DNA of 64,000 bases from Ampullaceana balthica. Lineage: Eukaryota > Mollusca > Gastropoda > Lymnaeidae. Positions 40,515 to 51,366 of the stretch are shown piece after piece; the first letter of the stretch is position 1; each line of letters opens with the position of its first letter. The position numbers and the translations under genes were made by a program. The notes under the pieces are model-generated. The model made no database searches, was not told the origin of the DNA, and saw only the letters and a program-made list of their open reading frames with translations. The stretch spans positions 1,279,501 through 1,343,500 of the forward strand of contig CALYLW010000053.1 of the NCBI GenBank assembly GCA_944989445.1, written 5' to 3'.

Positions 40515-42302
40515 TCTATATATATATAAATCAAAGTATGTATGTGTGTGTGTGTGTGTGTGTGCATGTCCTTTATAGCTGACTAAACCATTCATCCGAT
40601 CGTCATGAAATTTTTGGAGACTGTTAAGTACCTACCTGGGATGGTAACTGGCAACTTTGTTTTCTAAAGTTAACACTCATGGGGCACCGGGGGCCCATAA
40701 TGTCATTTTTTGCTTTTATGAGCTTTATAAAAATTAGTTTAAGCGCTAGCTACTGTGTAAATTGTTGGATCTTAACCAAACTTTGTATATGACAACTTGA
40801 TAGCCAATATTAAAATACTATAGGGCACTAAACTGCAAATAGTCATTGCTTTGGGGCTGGGGGCCCAAAAATTCACATTTCTTAAACGTTTAAGATTTTA
40901 TTCACCATTCAGTCATTAACAATCTTGACAAATAATGACACATGTATCCATTAATATACAAATTGAAATGAACAGGTGTTTTGAACTTTATAGTTTGCAC
41001 TGAATGGGCCCCGGGGCCCTTAATGTCTTTTTTTGCTTATATAAGATATATAAAAATTAGTTTATGCGTTAGCTACTGAGTAAATGAATGGATCTAAACC
41101 AAAATTTGAATACAAAAACTTGGTAGCCCATATTAAAATACTATAGGGCACATAACTTCACATGTCCATTCCTTCGGGGACGGGGGCCCCCAATGTCTTT
41201 TCTTCGTATATGTTCAATGTATTTTCCCCCATTCAATTTTTCACGATCTTGAGGAATATATCTATGAGGAAACTTAATTAAAATAAAAAGGTTTTTGAAA
41301 TTTACATCTATCACCAAATGGGCCAAGGGGCCCTAAATGTCTTTTTTTCTTATATCTATTATATATAAATCAAAGTATGTCTGTGTGTGTGTGTGCATGT
41401 CCTTTATAGCTGACTAAACTATTCATCCGATCGTCGTGAAAATTATACTAATTGAAATGAACAGGTGTTTTGAACTTTATATCTTGCCCAGAATGGGCCC
41501 TGGGGCCCTTAATGTCGTTTTTATCTTATATGAGCTATATAAAAATTAGTTTCTACGTTAGCTACTTAGTAAATGAATAGATCTTCACCAAACTTTGCAT
41601 ACAAAAACTTTGTAGCCTATATTAAAATACTATAGACACTGAACGTCTAATGCCAATATCTTTAAGGGCCGGGGCCCCAAATATCTTTTTTCGTATATGT
41701 TATAGATATTTTTCCTATTTACTTTTTAAAGAGCTTGAGAAATATAGCCACAATAAAAATGAACTAAAATGAACAGGTTTTTGAAATTGACCTCTTGCAC
41801 CGAATGGGCCAGGGGCCCCTTAATGTTATTTCCCCCCTTATTTTAGGTATATAAAAAGTAGTTTAAGAGTTAGATATTGAGAAAATAACTGGATTGTGAC
41901 AAAACTTAGAATATAAAAACTTAAGAGCCTATATTACTATAGGGCACTGAACTCTTAATTTCCATTTTTTCGAAGTAAGGGGCCCAAAAGTCTTTTTACT
42001 GAACTTTAATCATTGTATTCCTTATTCAATTTTAAACGATATTGAGGAATATAGCTTGAGTAAAATCGCAATTAAAAAAACTATATTATCACTCATTTTG
42101 CGGCCGGGGCCCTTAATATCGTTTCTTCTTTTGTACGCTATTTAATTATTAATTTATTTATCCGTTTGCTATGAAACTTTGATTTTTTTTTCACACGTCC
42201 ACAAAGGTTTCTTCAGAATTGTTTTTAAACATACCACTCATTGGTTTCTTTAAATTTATTCCTTTTTACTTTGGTCGTTGCAACGCACGACGGGTCTGCT
42301 AG
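40515..42302 (+). mobile_element. Non-autonomous Helitron with clean ends
   Basis: Starts TCTATATATATATAAATC after A. Ends with hairpin GTCGT-(TGCAACGC)-ACGAC at 42274-42291, then GGGTCTG and CTAG at 42299-42302, followed by T. The interior is a series of diverged repeats of about 350 to 450 bp with GGGGCCC...TTAATGTC phrases, and a nested repeat of the element's own start at about 41350. No coding. The A/T target and 3' hairpin are diagnostic of Helitrons. Confidence 0.75.
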
Positions 42303-42850
42303 TATTGTCAATTAGACCCGATGATCACTTGAACCAAATAATGTCAATAAACTTGTCTGTTTGCGTTGTTGGTTAAAGGATGTCATATAAAGAAGACATT
42401 TCAGTGTTGTTTCGATTTTCGACAAGTATTTTAATAAATGTTACTTATGACACCATAAATTACAATTTTTTCCTTTAATCGAAAATAACGATTAATTAAG
42501 AGGGGTTGAAATGACAAAGAACAAATGATTTCTCTGAAATAAATAAAAATAAAATAATAGAAAAGTTGGCTGATTCGTTAAAACGGGATAAGAAACGAGT
42601 GATATAAATATAAACTTATCCTTCTTAAACTCTTCGAGCATTATGTTATGTTACTGCTAATTTATTTTTTCTTTCCAAAAAATATTTCTGTAGGCATTGT
42701 AATTTGTTACATTTTTTTTCTATATCTTGTACCCGAGCAAACAGCTGGGATCACAGCGCTTTACATAGAAAAAGTAACATACATATATTTATAAATGTGT
42801 TCAATGTGAAATATTCATATCCTAACTACAACAATAAAAAAAAACGTAAA
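42303..42850. other. No recognisable gene
   Basis: AT-rich spacer between repeats. Confidence 0.5.
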
Positions 42851-43335
42851 AACCCAAGGTTTGACTATAAATCCTTTATGTACGAGACATAACTAAAAGA
42901 ATGTTCATTATAATACGCAGCGCAAGACAATCCAAAAATACAAAATTGTAGTTATGTGTCGTAAAACATGTTTAATATAATGCGCACCGATCAGGAATAT
43001 TTTAATAAAAAGTATTATCAATAAAATATGCACCTCATTGCGCGACAGGAAAGGTTGTTCAATATAATACGCACCACGACGCTATAGAAAACATTTAATA
43101 TGTTACATAGAGATAAATAAAGATAATCTAAAAATTCATTAATTTAATTACGGTACATTCGATCGATCTGAAATTTCAATACATTATCATTTTATCATCG
43201 GCACGAGTCCGCATGCAAAATTTCAGCTCGCTAGCTTACGAGGAAGTGGGTTAAAATCGATCCAAATTTTTTTCGACACTACCCGCCTCAAGCAAGCAAG
43301 CAAGCAGACACCACGAGTTAACATACAGGATTTGA
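42850..43335 (-). repeat. GATCGATT-type repeat family, reverse copy
   Basis: Contains the complements of the family landmarks: GACTATAAATCCTTTATGTA, GAGACATAACTAAAAG, GCGCACCGATCAGGAATA, TTCGATCGATCTGAAATTTC, GCTCGCTAGCTTACGAG and AGACACCACGAGTTAA. Confidence 0.8.
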
Positions 43336-43519
43336 AAAATAACATATAATGACGTTTACCGTTTATCATTTGAGAAATGTTTGATTGTTGTTTAATTAAT
43401 TTTGAAAGTAAAGTTTCTTTTATCTCATCGATTTGAGGCCCACCCATCACGCTCCCCTCACACCCACAACTAACAGCGTTATTATAATTAATTTATTACA
43501 ATGCATGGGTCTAATAGAT

Positions 43520-45268
43520 CAGTGGTTCTCAACCTTTTGAGATTCAAGGACCACTGAAAAATGTGTGTGTCTTAGCCGGGGACCACTACTGAAACTTTTG
43601 CTACTGCCGTGCTGGAAATTTTTATAAATTTATACTTTCTATATAACTAGTTACTAGTATATATATCAGTCAGTAAATTTTACTTGTATACTTGTATGCT
43701 ACGATTTGCGTGCTCCTAAAACAGTATTGAATGGAAACGAATTGTAATTGCTTTCTCTGGTGACGAAAAAATGTCACTTATACTAGTCTCATACTTAAAG
43801 TATTATTCAATTCTTATGGCTTACTCATTAAAAAAACTCATAAACAGTATTTAGTATTATTAAGGCTTCTATATTAGTTTATTTAGTGCTAGCCTTGAGT
43901 TTGCACATTTGAGCACAGCACATCCAAACGAGGTGTAATATTGGAAAGACTTCATCGTAGTTCATATTCAACTTCAAGTCGGGAACAATGTTTTCATTTG
44001 ATTGTAACCAGTGCAGAAAATTATCATCAACAAAGATATCATGTTGCGAAGGTTAAAATTATTTTAAAAGGTTTCTGAGTACTACAAAATGTCATCAAGC
44101 TCACTGTCTAATGCAACATAATCAAAGAAGTATCACTGGTCAGTTAAATAAAATTGATCTTGGTAAATTTAATGAGACAAAGTGTGCAAGAAATGGACTG
44201 GAAAACACGCATAAAACTCGGAATGTTCAAATCACCAAAGTAGAAATTAAATTAATCCTGCAATGGTTGAATATGGTCAGAAATCAAATTTATCAACAGT
44301 TTTTTTTTCCAAAACATTTTCTGGTTTACCTGTAAATTCGGACAATTTATGAAACATGTCAAACTTACCCTGAAATACTCTTGTTTTTCCAAAGATCAAG
44401 CTTTATCGTAAAGGCTGACACTTTGTCACTGAGAGTAAGTAGATGTATCTGCTTTCCTTGCAGAGATTAATTAAATTTATTCATCTCTTCAAAAAAAGCC
44501 AAGTAAGCCAGAACACTCTCTCACAGCATCACGTTATTCAATCAGTCTGTTAAAAACTTCCCCTTCCCCTAGTTGGCCAGGCTTTTTTTCCAGTGCAATT
44601 TGTATAGCCACAAAAAATGATGCTCTTAAAGCTTTTTCATTGACTTTGGTTGCTTGTCGTATGCAGGACATCTGACTATCAAGTGATTTTTTTTCCGCTG
44701 AAAGTATTCCAATGGTTTCTCCGAGCAGACTTTATGACTAGTTTTCAGATGTCTTCCGATTTTTGCATGTTTCATCGCTTCATTTGCAAGAATTTTCGGG
44801 CATATTACACACTGTGGTCTGGGTTGATCATTTACTATGACGCATATAAACCGAAAGCGTGAATATTCTTCATCATACTTTCGTATGGCAATTCTATTTT
44901 TTCAGCAGGAATTTTATCCTGTGTTTAATCAATTTAATTAATTTATTACTTTAATAATTGTAATCTTAATTTAGTGCTAATTTACTCAAGATTTTCAAAA
45001 AAATAATTGATGTCAATTTAACAACTAACTATAGTCTTCTAGAATCTAGTGCGACCTCGTGTAATTTCCGTTACAGGTAAAAGAAAGCATAGAACGGAAA
45101 CATTATTTTTGGCCCAATGCTATTGCCATCGAGTGATTGAAATTAATCACTATCTTTTAAAAGTGAAAAAAGTTATACCTGTTCGTGTTTTTTTTTAATA
45201 ATAAAATTTCATCCTTTGCTCTCGGACCACCAGGGACATCTCCGCGGACCACAGGTTGAGAACCACTG
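43520..45268 (-). mobile_element. hAT DNA transposon (BED-finger type), defective
   Basis: Ends CAGTGGTTCTCAACCTTTTG and its complement (...AGGTTGAGAACCACTG), flanked by 8-bp duplications TAATAGAT and TAATAGAC (one mismatch). This is the classic hAT signature. A transposase pseudogene lies on the minus strand. It interrupts a LINE. Confidence 0.9.
44060..44905 (-). pseudogene. hAT transposase (ZBED/SCAND3-like) remnant
   Basis: The minus strand, read with frameshifts, gives RKYDEEYS, a BED-type finger (PQCVICPKILANEAMKHAKI then GRHLKTSHKVC), then VNEKALRASFFVAIQIALEK and KKPGQLGEG, then SLQGKQIHLLTLSDKVSAF and KLDLWKNKSISG. These are recognisable parts of hAT transposases related to domesticated ZBED and SCAND3 proteins. 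Stops and frameshifts are present and the catalytic part is largely missing. Confidence 0.8.
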
Positions 45269-47100
45269 TAATAGACGATCCGTCAAAAGGCTTAGCTAAT
45301 AATAATCGAAAAGATACAATATTACTAGACTTCTCAAAAGAATTGGACAAAAATTATCACTTTAGTTTACTCAAAAAAATTATCTACTTTGGAATCTCGG
45401 GTCCCATACATCATTGGATCCAAGACTTCCTTTTCCGGTAGAGAGCAAACTATAATAATTAATGGATCAAAATAAGCACCAATAACGGTTAACTGAAAAG
45501 TATTTTTTATTTATTTAAATGATTTACCCAACAGCATCTCAACAGGGGCCGTCCATAAATGACGTCACGCGATATTTGCCGATTTTTTACCCCCTCGTCA
45601 CGCGTCGTCACAAAAACTTAGACCCCCCCCTCTAAAAATACGTCACAAATCTTTGACCCCCCCCCCAAAAAAAAACAAAAAAAACCCTTATTTTCTATTT
45701 GAAAATAGTATGTTTCAAATCACTTTTATTGTCATTTAAGTATTTATTATTTATTTAGTGAAGATCTACATTGTAATATCGTAACCGGCATGAAGCATTT
45801 TTTAAAAACGTTTAACCGGCCTTCAGAAAACGAACTGTGTTAACATCCTTAGATTATATTTTATTTTAATGCATACAAATTAAACATTGATTTTTGCCGA
45901 TTTTTTACCCCCTCGTCACTCGTCGTCACAAAAACTTAGACCCCCCCCCCTCTAAAAATACGTCAAAAATCTTTGACAAAACCTTATTTTCTATTTGAAA
46001 ATAAGTATGTTTCAAATCACTTTTATTGTCATTTTAGTATTTATTATTTATTTAGTGAAGATCTACATTGTAATATGAAGCATTTTTTAAAAACGTTTAA
46101 CCGGCCTTCAGAAAACGAACTGTGTTAACATCCTTAGATTATATTTTATTTTAATGCATTGACAATTTTTTCTGTCCTTTTTTTGAGAACATCTGCGGAC
46201 CGGCATCAGATGGCCCACGGACCGGCACCGGTCCTCGGACCACGACAATGAGAAGCACTGATCTAGAAGACTAGAATGGCCAGGGGCGTTTTACCAAAAA
46301 CCAATCGAACAATTATATCAAACTTAAAATGTGTTTAATTCTATCAAATAGATTCCCTCCCCCCTCCCCTTTTAAAGAAAAAAAGGATATTCCGTGTCGT
46401 TTTGACTTAAAATATCTACACATAATCCTATTCAGATTATTTTTAATTTTTAGACACTTATCATGCTTGTAAAACTCACCAGTAGCATTTTTTTTGCGGG
46501 GGGGGGGCTAACGACGCTCCCCCAATCCCCCGAGTCATGTGAGCAGGACACATAAACTTGTATATTTTGGGGTAACGGGCAACAAATTTCGACGATTTCT
46601 GCCATGAGAGAACCAAACGGAGCTGCCGTTACATCACAAATGCTTTGATGTCAACATCAAATGATGCAGTGCAACAATTTCATGTTATCTTGTGGATTCT
46701 CAAACCTAAGTATTATAATTAGATTTATTTTTCGTGTCATACGCCAACCAGCGTCTGATGGCCTACCGACCGGCACATTGAGAAGCACTGATTTAAATTT
46801 ACAGTCATTAAATAAATTGTAAGCCACCAAATATTTCAGTGGAAGTTTTATTTAAAGTTACCCTTTTGATGTGACGTCACATTTCTTCAACCCCCCCTCC
46901 CTCCCCCTCGTCATGCATCGTCACAAAAGTGTGATCCCCTCCCCCCCCCCACTAGGTGCGTGACGTCATTTATGGTCGGCCCCACAGGAACAATAGTTAG
47001 GTTATGATCTGTAGAAAAATTAAATCAGAACCAGATAGCCAAATCTTACAAAAACCTAGATGTATTTATAAAATGGGGAAACTTTCTATCAAGAAAAGAG
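45269..47100 (+). pseudogene. LINE reverse transcriptase, interrupted
   Basis: Before the insertion the text gives RKDTILLDFSKELDKNYHFS, then LLKKIIYFGISG, HHWIQDFL and INGSK...LNDLPNSIST. After it the text resumes with VEKLNQNQIAKSYKNLDVFI and KWGNFLSRK. This is the palm region of Jockey/CR1-type reverse transcriptases (ILLDFSKAFDKV consensus). The element at 45545-46983 splits it. A matching C-terminal part is found at 48411-49060. Confidence 0.75.
45545..46983. mobile_element. Non-autonomous element with GGGGCCG...CATAAATGACGTCA ends
   Basis: Inverted ends GGGGCCGTCCATAAATGACG (45545) and its near complement ending CGGCCCC (46983); flanking ACA on both sides may be a 3-bp duplication. Inside are a tandem pair of about 330 bp (45545-45860 and 45895-46160 share TTTTTACCCCCTCGTCAC and ATTTTCTATTTGAAAATA) and two hAT right-end fragments ending GAGAAGCACTGAT (about 46190-46262 and 46735-46793). 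Confidence 0.7.
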
Positions 47101-47289
47101 TCAACTGTTAAGAGTAACAAAGAATAAGAAAGAAAGGATTACAAAATATTTCATTGTCTTGTCTACAAAGACGCACCTATACAGAAGATTATTGCATCCG
47201 AAAACCATGCCTGTCTGTTGGCAAGTGACACAGCATTCACCGGCCACGGCTGTGATGGTTCCACGCATTACCCAACCCCCTCTGCCATC

Positions 47290-47365
47290 ACAGGTATTCG
47301 AACCCGTGACCGTCGGTACACTAGCCGAGCGCGCATGCCTATCGACCACGTTGCCACTAATTTAT
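47290..47365 (-). repeat. tRNA-derived (SINE-like) sequence
   Basis: On the minus strand GTGGCAACGTGGTCGATAGG then CGGTCACGGGTTCGAATACC resembles a tRNA body with a good Pol III B box (GGTTCGAATACC) and a T-arm stem CACGG/CCTGTG. The anticodon arm is poor. A SINE head or tRNA pseudogene is likely. Confidence 0.45.
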
Positions 47366-47540
47366 GGAAAACAACTAATCCAAACAAAAGAGCATGTGCA
47401 AATGAGCATGTCGAATGACCCCCGCTCGGGTCGAAAGATCACAGTGGGCAAGCGTAGTTGGATGAAAAGAAAAAAAAGTGGGGGTGGTGGCAACAATGCT
47501 TCTTGCGTTCACTTGCATTGTCCTTCACAGAAAAACATAT

Positions 47541-47611
47541 GATTCGTAGTGTAATGGTTATCACGTCCGCCTAGCACACGGCAAATCCTGGGTTCAAGCC
47601 CCAGAGCGAAC
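47541..47611 (+). tRNA. tRNA-like gene, probably a pseudogene (Val-like body, AGC in the anticodon position)
   Basis: The sequence has an A box (GTAGTGTAATGGTTATCAC), a D-arm, an anticodon loop CTAGCAC giving AGC, and a perfect T-arm CTGGG-TTCAAGC-CCCAG. A T7 run follows at 47614 as Pol III terminator. The D-arm and loop style resemble tRNA-Val. Two of five anticodon-stem pairs and part of the acceptor stem do not pair, so function is doubtful. Confidence 0.45.
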
Positions 47612-47849
47612 AATTTTTTTAAAAAATTAAATGTTTTTTCTGCCCGTTTTTTTCCCCAATTTTGGCGAACATGTCAAACCCTAGGGTCGGCAAATCACAG
47701 TTTATGGTTGGCATGGGATGGTAGTAAAGAGTGGGGTGAGGTGACAACAAACGCAGTGCACATGTCTCCACATTTACTCGCTTTTTTTTCATTACTTCGT
47801 GCTGCTGTTTGTGTTGCGGCGCATGCTACGCCGCGGGTTGTATCTCGCT

Positions 47850-48307
47850 GTTAATGTTCAATATAATACGCACCACGCGACAGACCGGGACAGACCCCTG
47901 TGACATCGAGGTCTGGAGTGAAGAAACCAGTGAGCCGTGGCGGTCAACTCTAGCAGACGACTAAAAAATGCTATATAGATATAAACTAAAAATTGATTAA
48001 TTTAATTACGTTACATTCGATCGATCTGAAATTTTGATACAATGAATTGTTAGATGACACGAGTCTATGTGCAAAATTTAAGGCTTGATAGCGTCACGAG
48101 AAGTGGGTCATATTTGACTTTTGTTTTTCAGCCCGCCTAACGAACCGATCGCGAGCCCACGACAAGACAGTGAAGTTAATATAAGGGATTTAATAAACAA
48201 CCTGTAAAAACAAAGTTTTTGACTATATATCCCTTATATGTCCATATTTTTTACTTTTGTTTTTCCGCCAGCCCAGCCGCCCCACCGACCACTAGCCCAC
48301 AACAGAC

Positions 48308-48352
<45 letters not shown>

Positions 48353-48390
48353 CAAGAAGGTGAAGCTAATATAAGGGATTTAAAAATCAA
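47850..48390 (-). repeat. GATCGATC repeat family, two partial copies
   Basis: Contains TTACATTCGATCGATCTGAA, GATATAAACTAAAAATTG and GTGAAGTTAATATAAGGGATTT at about 48170-48192, then a second partial copy ending GCTAATATAAGGGATTT near 48380. A (GA)n tract lies at 48309-48330. Confidence 0.75.
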
Positions 48391-48410
48391 ACAAAACCGT
48401 ATGCCTTATA

Positions 48411-49060
48411 AAGAGAAAATTCTACAGATGTAAAAAGATAATATAAAAATGAAATGCTAAATTACTTTGGTGAGACATGTACGAGAGTATGCATCTTCTG
48501 TATGGGACCCATCCACCAAAGACAATATTGATAAACTAGAACAAATTTAAAAAAGATATGCAAGATTCATTATTGTAGAATATTCAAAACAGACAAGAAT
48601 ACCAACATTAGTTAAATCATCAAACCTTGAAACACTAGAGCAGGGGTGTGCAACAGGCGGCCCGCGGGCCACAACCCGGCCCGCCAGACCAGTTCATGTG
48701 GCCCGCCAATCATATTTGAGTTTTATACTCGCGCACTTTAATAATTCGTATAGTTATCAAGAGTAAATTTTTTATGGGTACTGGCCCTCGTTGTTGCTAC
48801 AAAGTTCACATGTGGACCAACGTTGGAAAATCTTGCACACCCCTGCACTAGAGGATAGAAGAACAAAGAGCAAAAAAGTAATTATACATAAGGTAATTAA
48901 TTCTAACTTGGAAATACAACACAACTATAATCTAGTACATCCTTCAGACATACATAAGAATAAAAACATTTTTCTAATTCCGTATGAAAGAACAAGCATA
49001 TACAAATTCTCTTTCTTTCCGTCCGGAATTCAGACGTGGCATTGGTTGCCTGGGGAAACC
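48411..49060 (+). pseudogene. LINE reverse transcriptase C-terminus, interrupted by a MITE
   Basis: Reads LVRHVREYASSVWDPSTKDN, then IDKLEQI, a stop, KRYARFIIVEYS, and, after the insertion, LEDRRTKSKKVIIHKVINSN and FLIPYERTSIYKFSFFPSGI and WHWLP. This is the typical C-terminus of Jockey/CR1-like LINEs and probably the same copy as 45269-47100. Confidence 0.8.
48641..48845. mobile_element. 205-bp hAT MITE with perfect 8-bp duplication
   Basis: Inverted ends CAGGGGTGTGCAA / TTGCACACCCCTG, flanked by CACTAGAG at 48633-48640 and again at 48846-48853. It has the GCGGCCCGCGGGCC motif seen in many hAT MITEs. It splits the LINE frame. Confidence 0.93.
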
Positions 49061-49577
49061 TGAAAAAACAACATTATATATTTTTTTAAAAATCTAATCA
49101 AAATGCAATCAATATACATAATTTGCAATGCATGTCACGTCCCGTCTGTCCTGTCTGTCCTGTTCGTGACGCTACAAATGTAAAGCAGCGCACCAAATTA
49201 CTGCACCAAAAAAATAACTCTTTTCGAACGTCCGCATAAAATTGTTCAATAGGGAAATAAATGAATGAAATTAAAATAAATGAAAGTTCTGTATTACGTT
49301 TTATTTTAATCTGATGTGTATTCATTTTGAAAACTTCCGTCATTTTTGACGGGTGATACACTAGTACTAGACATAAACCATGAATAAGAGTAGGACGCAA
49401 TTATATTCTGTATAGAAGGAGTGTGTGTAACGGATAAGTTAAGATAAGATAAGATAAGATAAGATAGATAAGATAAGATAAGATACGATATTATAATCTT
49501 TAAAGAATAAAAGCTGTGTACCCAAACTGACACGATGCACTGAGATCATTGTAGTGAGTTCTATTTTCTTCACCCAG
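49061..49577. other. No recognisable gene; AGATA microsatellite
   Basis: A (GATAA)n tract lies at about 49440-49492. The rest shows no feature. Confidence 0.5.
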
Positions 49578-50362
49578 AAAAAGTGTTCGCCACTATACAG
49601 AAGTTCCAGATCGAGAATAACAATCTCTTTTCTTTGCACATCGATCAATGGGAAACTGACGTCTTGCTCCAAGTATGTCATGAAAAGGGGAATCAACTCC
49701 AACGGGAATTGGTGTTTGGTACAGTAAATATTTATAGTTGCATTAGAGTCCGCCTCATGTATGTTGTTTTTTATCTCAAGCTACCCTTGAAATTTGAGTT
49801 TTTGCAATCGATTAAAATATCGATTACCACTATTTGAACGCTTTATTGTTTAACGAAAACTTATCTCAAATAAGATTGTTTTTAAACCACTTGGTCCGTT
49901 AACATGTGTAAAATGTTTTTTCCGATCTGAAAAAAAGTACAGAAACCAAGTGCATGTGTATATTTCCGTCTGTGTTATCTTACTTTATACCAGTCAAATT
50001 TTTTTTAAAAAGAAATCTGTGAAATTTCTTTCAGAAAGAGATCGTGAGATCAAAACAAATCCTCCGCCACGTGCAAACCACTTAACTTAATGTAAGTTAA
50101 TATTTGAACCGGAGATTAACGCTGAATGAGTAGTCGTCCTTAATTTCCCCGTGTACATCCAGCGCGGCTCTATCTCTCGGACATCTCACTAGATTGTCAC
50201 AGACCAGCACTCAACGGTCAATTGTTTTGTTTTTTGCAGTGTTGGTTGTCCAAAAAACGTCCCGTTGGAGATTTTTCAAAACCATCAAGAGTAGCGTTGC
50301 CTGGTGATAAATGTAACATTGTTTGGAACTTGTCTCTGACATACAACTGGGCCTTTCATTGA
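49578..50362 (+). CDS. Last two exons of an unrecognised gene
   Basis: Exon 49578-49723 follows a strong acceptor (TTTTCTTCACCCAG) and reads KVFATIQKFQIENNNLFSLH, then IDQWETDVLLQVCHEKGNQL, then QRELVFGT, ending in phase 0 before GTAAAT. Exon 50240-50362 follows TTTGTTTTTTGCAG and reads CWLSKKRPVGDFSKPSRVAL, then PGDKCNIVWNLSLTYNWAFH and TGA. The two are in phase, have strong splice signals, and have the composition of real protein. I do not recognise the family and found no upstream exons. Another frame of the first exon is also open up to a stop, so the reading is not certain. Confidence 0.45.
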
Positions 50363-50711
50363 TTTCATATTATTTTTTAAACTTTTTTTTGTATCCTTCT
50401 AGGATGAATATCTTTAGGCCGTGGCAGCCCAAATAACTGTTTGTTGATGTCTTACTAAATGTTTTAAAATGACTTTTGATATCGACTACTACGGTTAATT
50501 AATAGTCACGGGGATGAGATTAGATCACGACTATAGTTTGTAAGCCAGTCATACGTTACAGTTTGTTGGAGTATTACACCTTCGTAGTCACGGGCAGGGG
50601 CGGAATAAGACTGCACGTGGCCCCTGGCTGCAATTCAAACTGGGGCCCGAGTAGTAGTATAGAATGGCGGATTCAGGTATTAATGACCTCCACCACCAGT
50701 GGTGGTGACCT

Positions 50712-51010
50712 TTGACCTACTTTCCGGTGGTGGATGACGTCACTTCCGGTTCCGACCAATATGGCGTACTTCCGGTTCAAGATGGCGTCGCTTCCGTTTC
50801 CGGTCAAGATGGCGTTCTTCCGGTCAAGATGGCGCCACTTCCGGTTCAAGATGGCGCCACTTCCGGTTCCGGTCCAAGATGGCGCCACTTCTGGTTCCGG
50901 TCAAGATGGCGCCACTTCCGGTTCCGGTCCAAGGTGGCATGGTTCCGGTGGGATGGTGCCAAGATGGCGACCCGGACACGTGGTTGGACAAGATGGCGAC
51001 CGGCAGGTCA
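50712..51010 (+). promoter_or_regulatory. CRE/ETS/YY1-like motif cluster (left arm)
   Basis: A GC-rich island in AT-rich DNA. TGACGTCA occurs once (about 50735), ACTTCCGG at least five times and CAAGATGGCG eight times, in alternating order. These match the CRE, ETS (CCGGAAGT) and YY1 (AAGATGGCG) sites that form TATA-less animal promoters. Promoter activity is inference. The long frames here (Phe-Arg/Asp-Gly repeats) are repeat artefacts. Confidence 0.55.
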
Positions 51011-51366
51011 GGTGATGTTGGTAAGGGGCAACAATCGTGTAATTGATAAGTATTTAAACTATTTTTTGTTATTTCCCTTTATTTGGTATTTTGAAATTAT
51101 ATTTTGAGGGGAAATAATCGTGTAAATTGAGTTTAAAAACATAATTTTTTAATTTTATTTTGAGGGGAAATAAGAGTGTAATGAATTAAGTATTTATAAA
51201 GTTATTTCCCTTTTGATTTTGAAATTTTTATGGAGTGGTTCTCAATGTATAATAATACTACAATGTAACTAATTACAACGACAACACACGGTAAAACAAA
51301 ACAAGTATCGTACAATTTTCAGCATTTATTATATAATATAAAAATTATCTGTTTTTAAAAGAACAT

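Noticed and set aside
50673..51107. Phe-Arg/Asp-Gly and Trp-Arg-His repeat frames in the motif cluster
   Set aside because: They are translations of the tandem CAAGATGGCG/ACTTCCGG repeats; the regulatory reading explains the sequence better.
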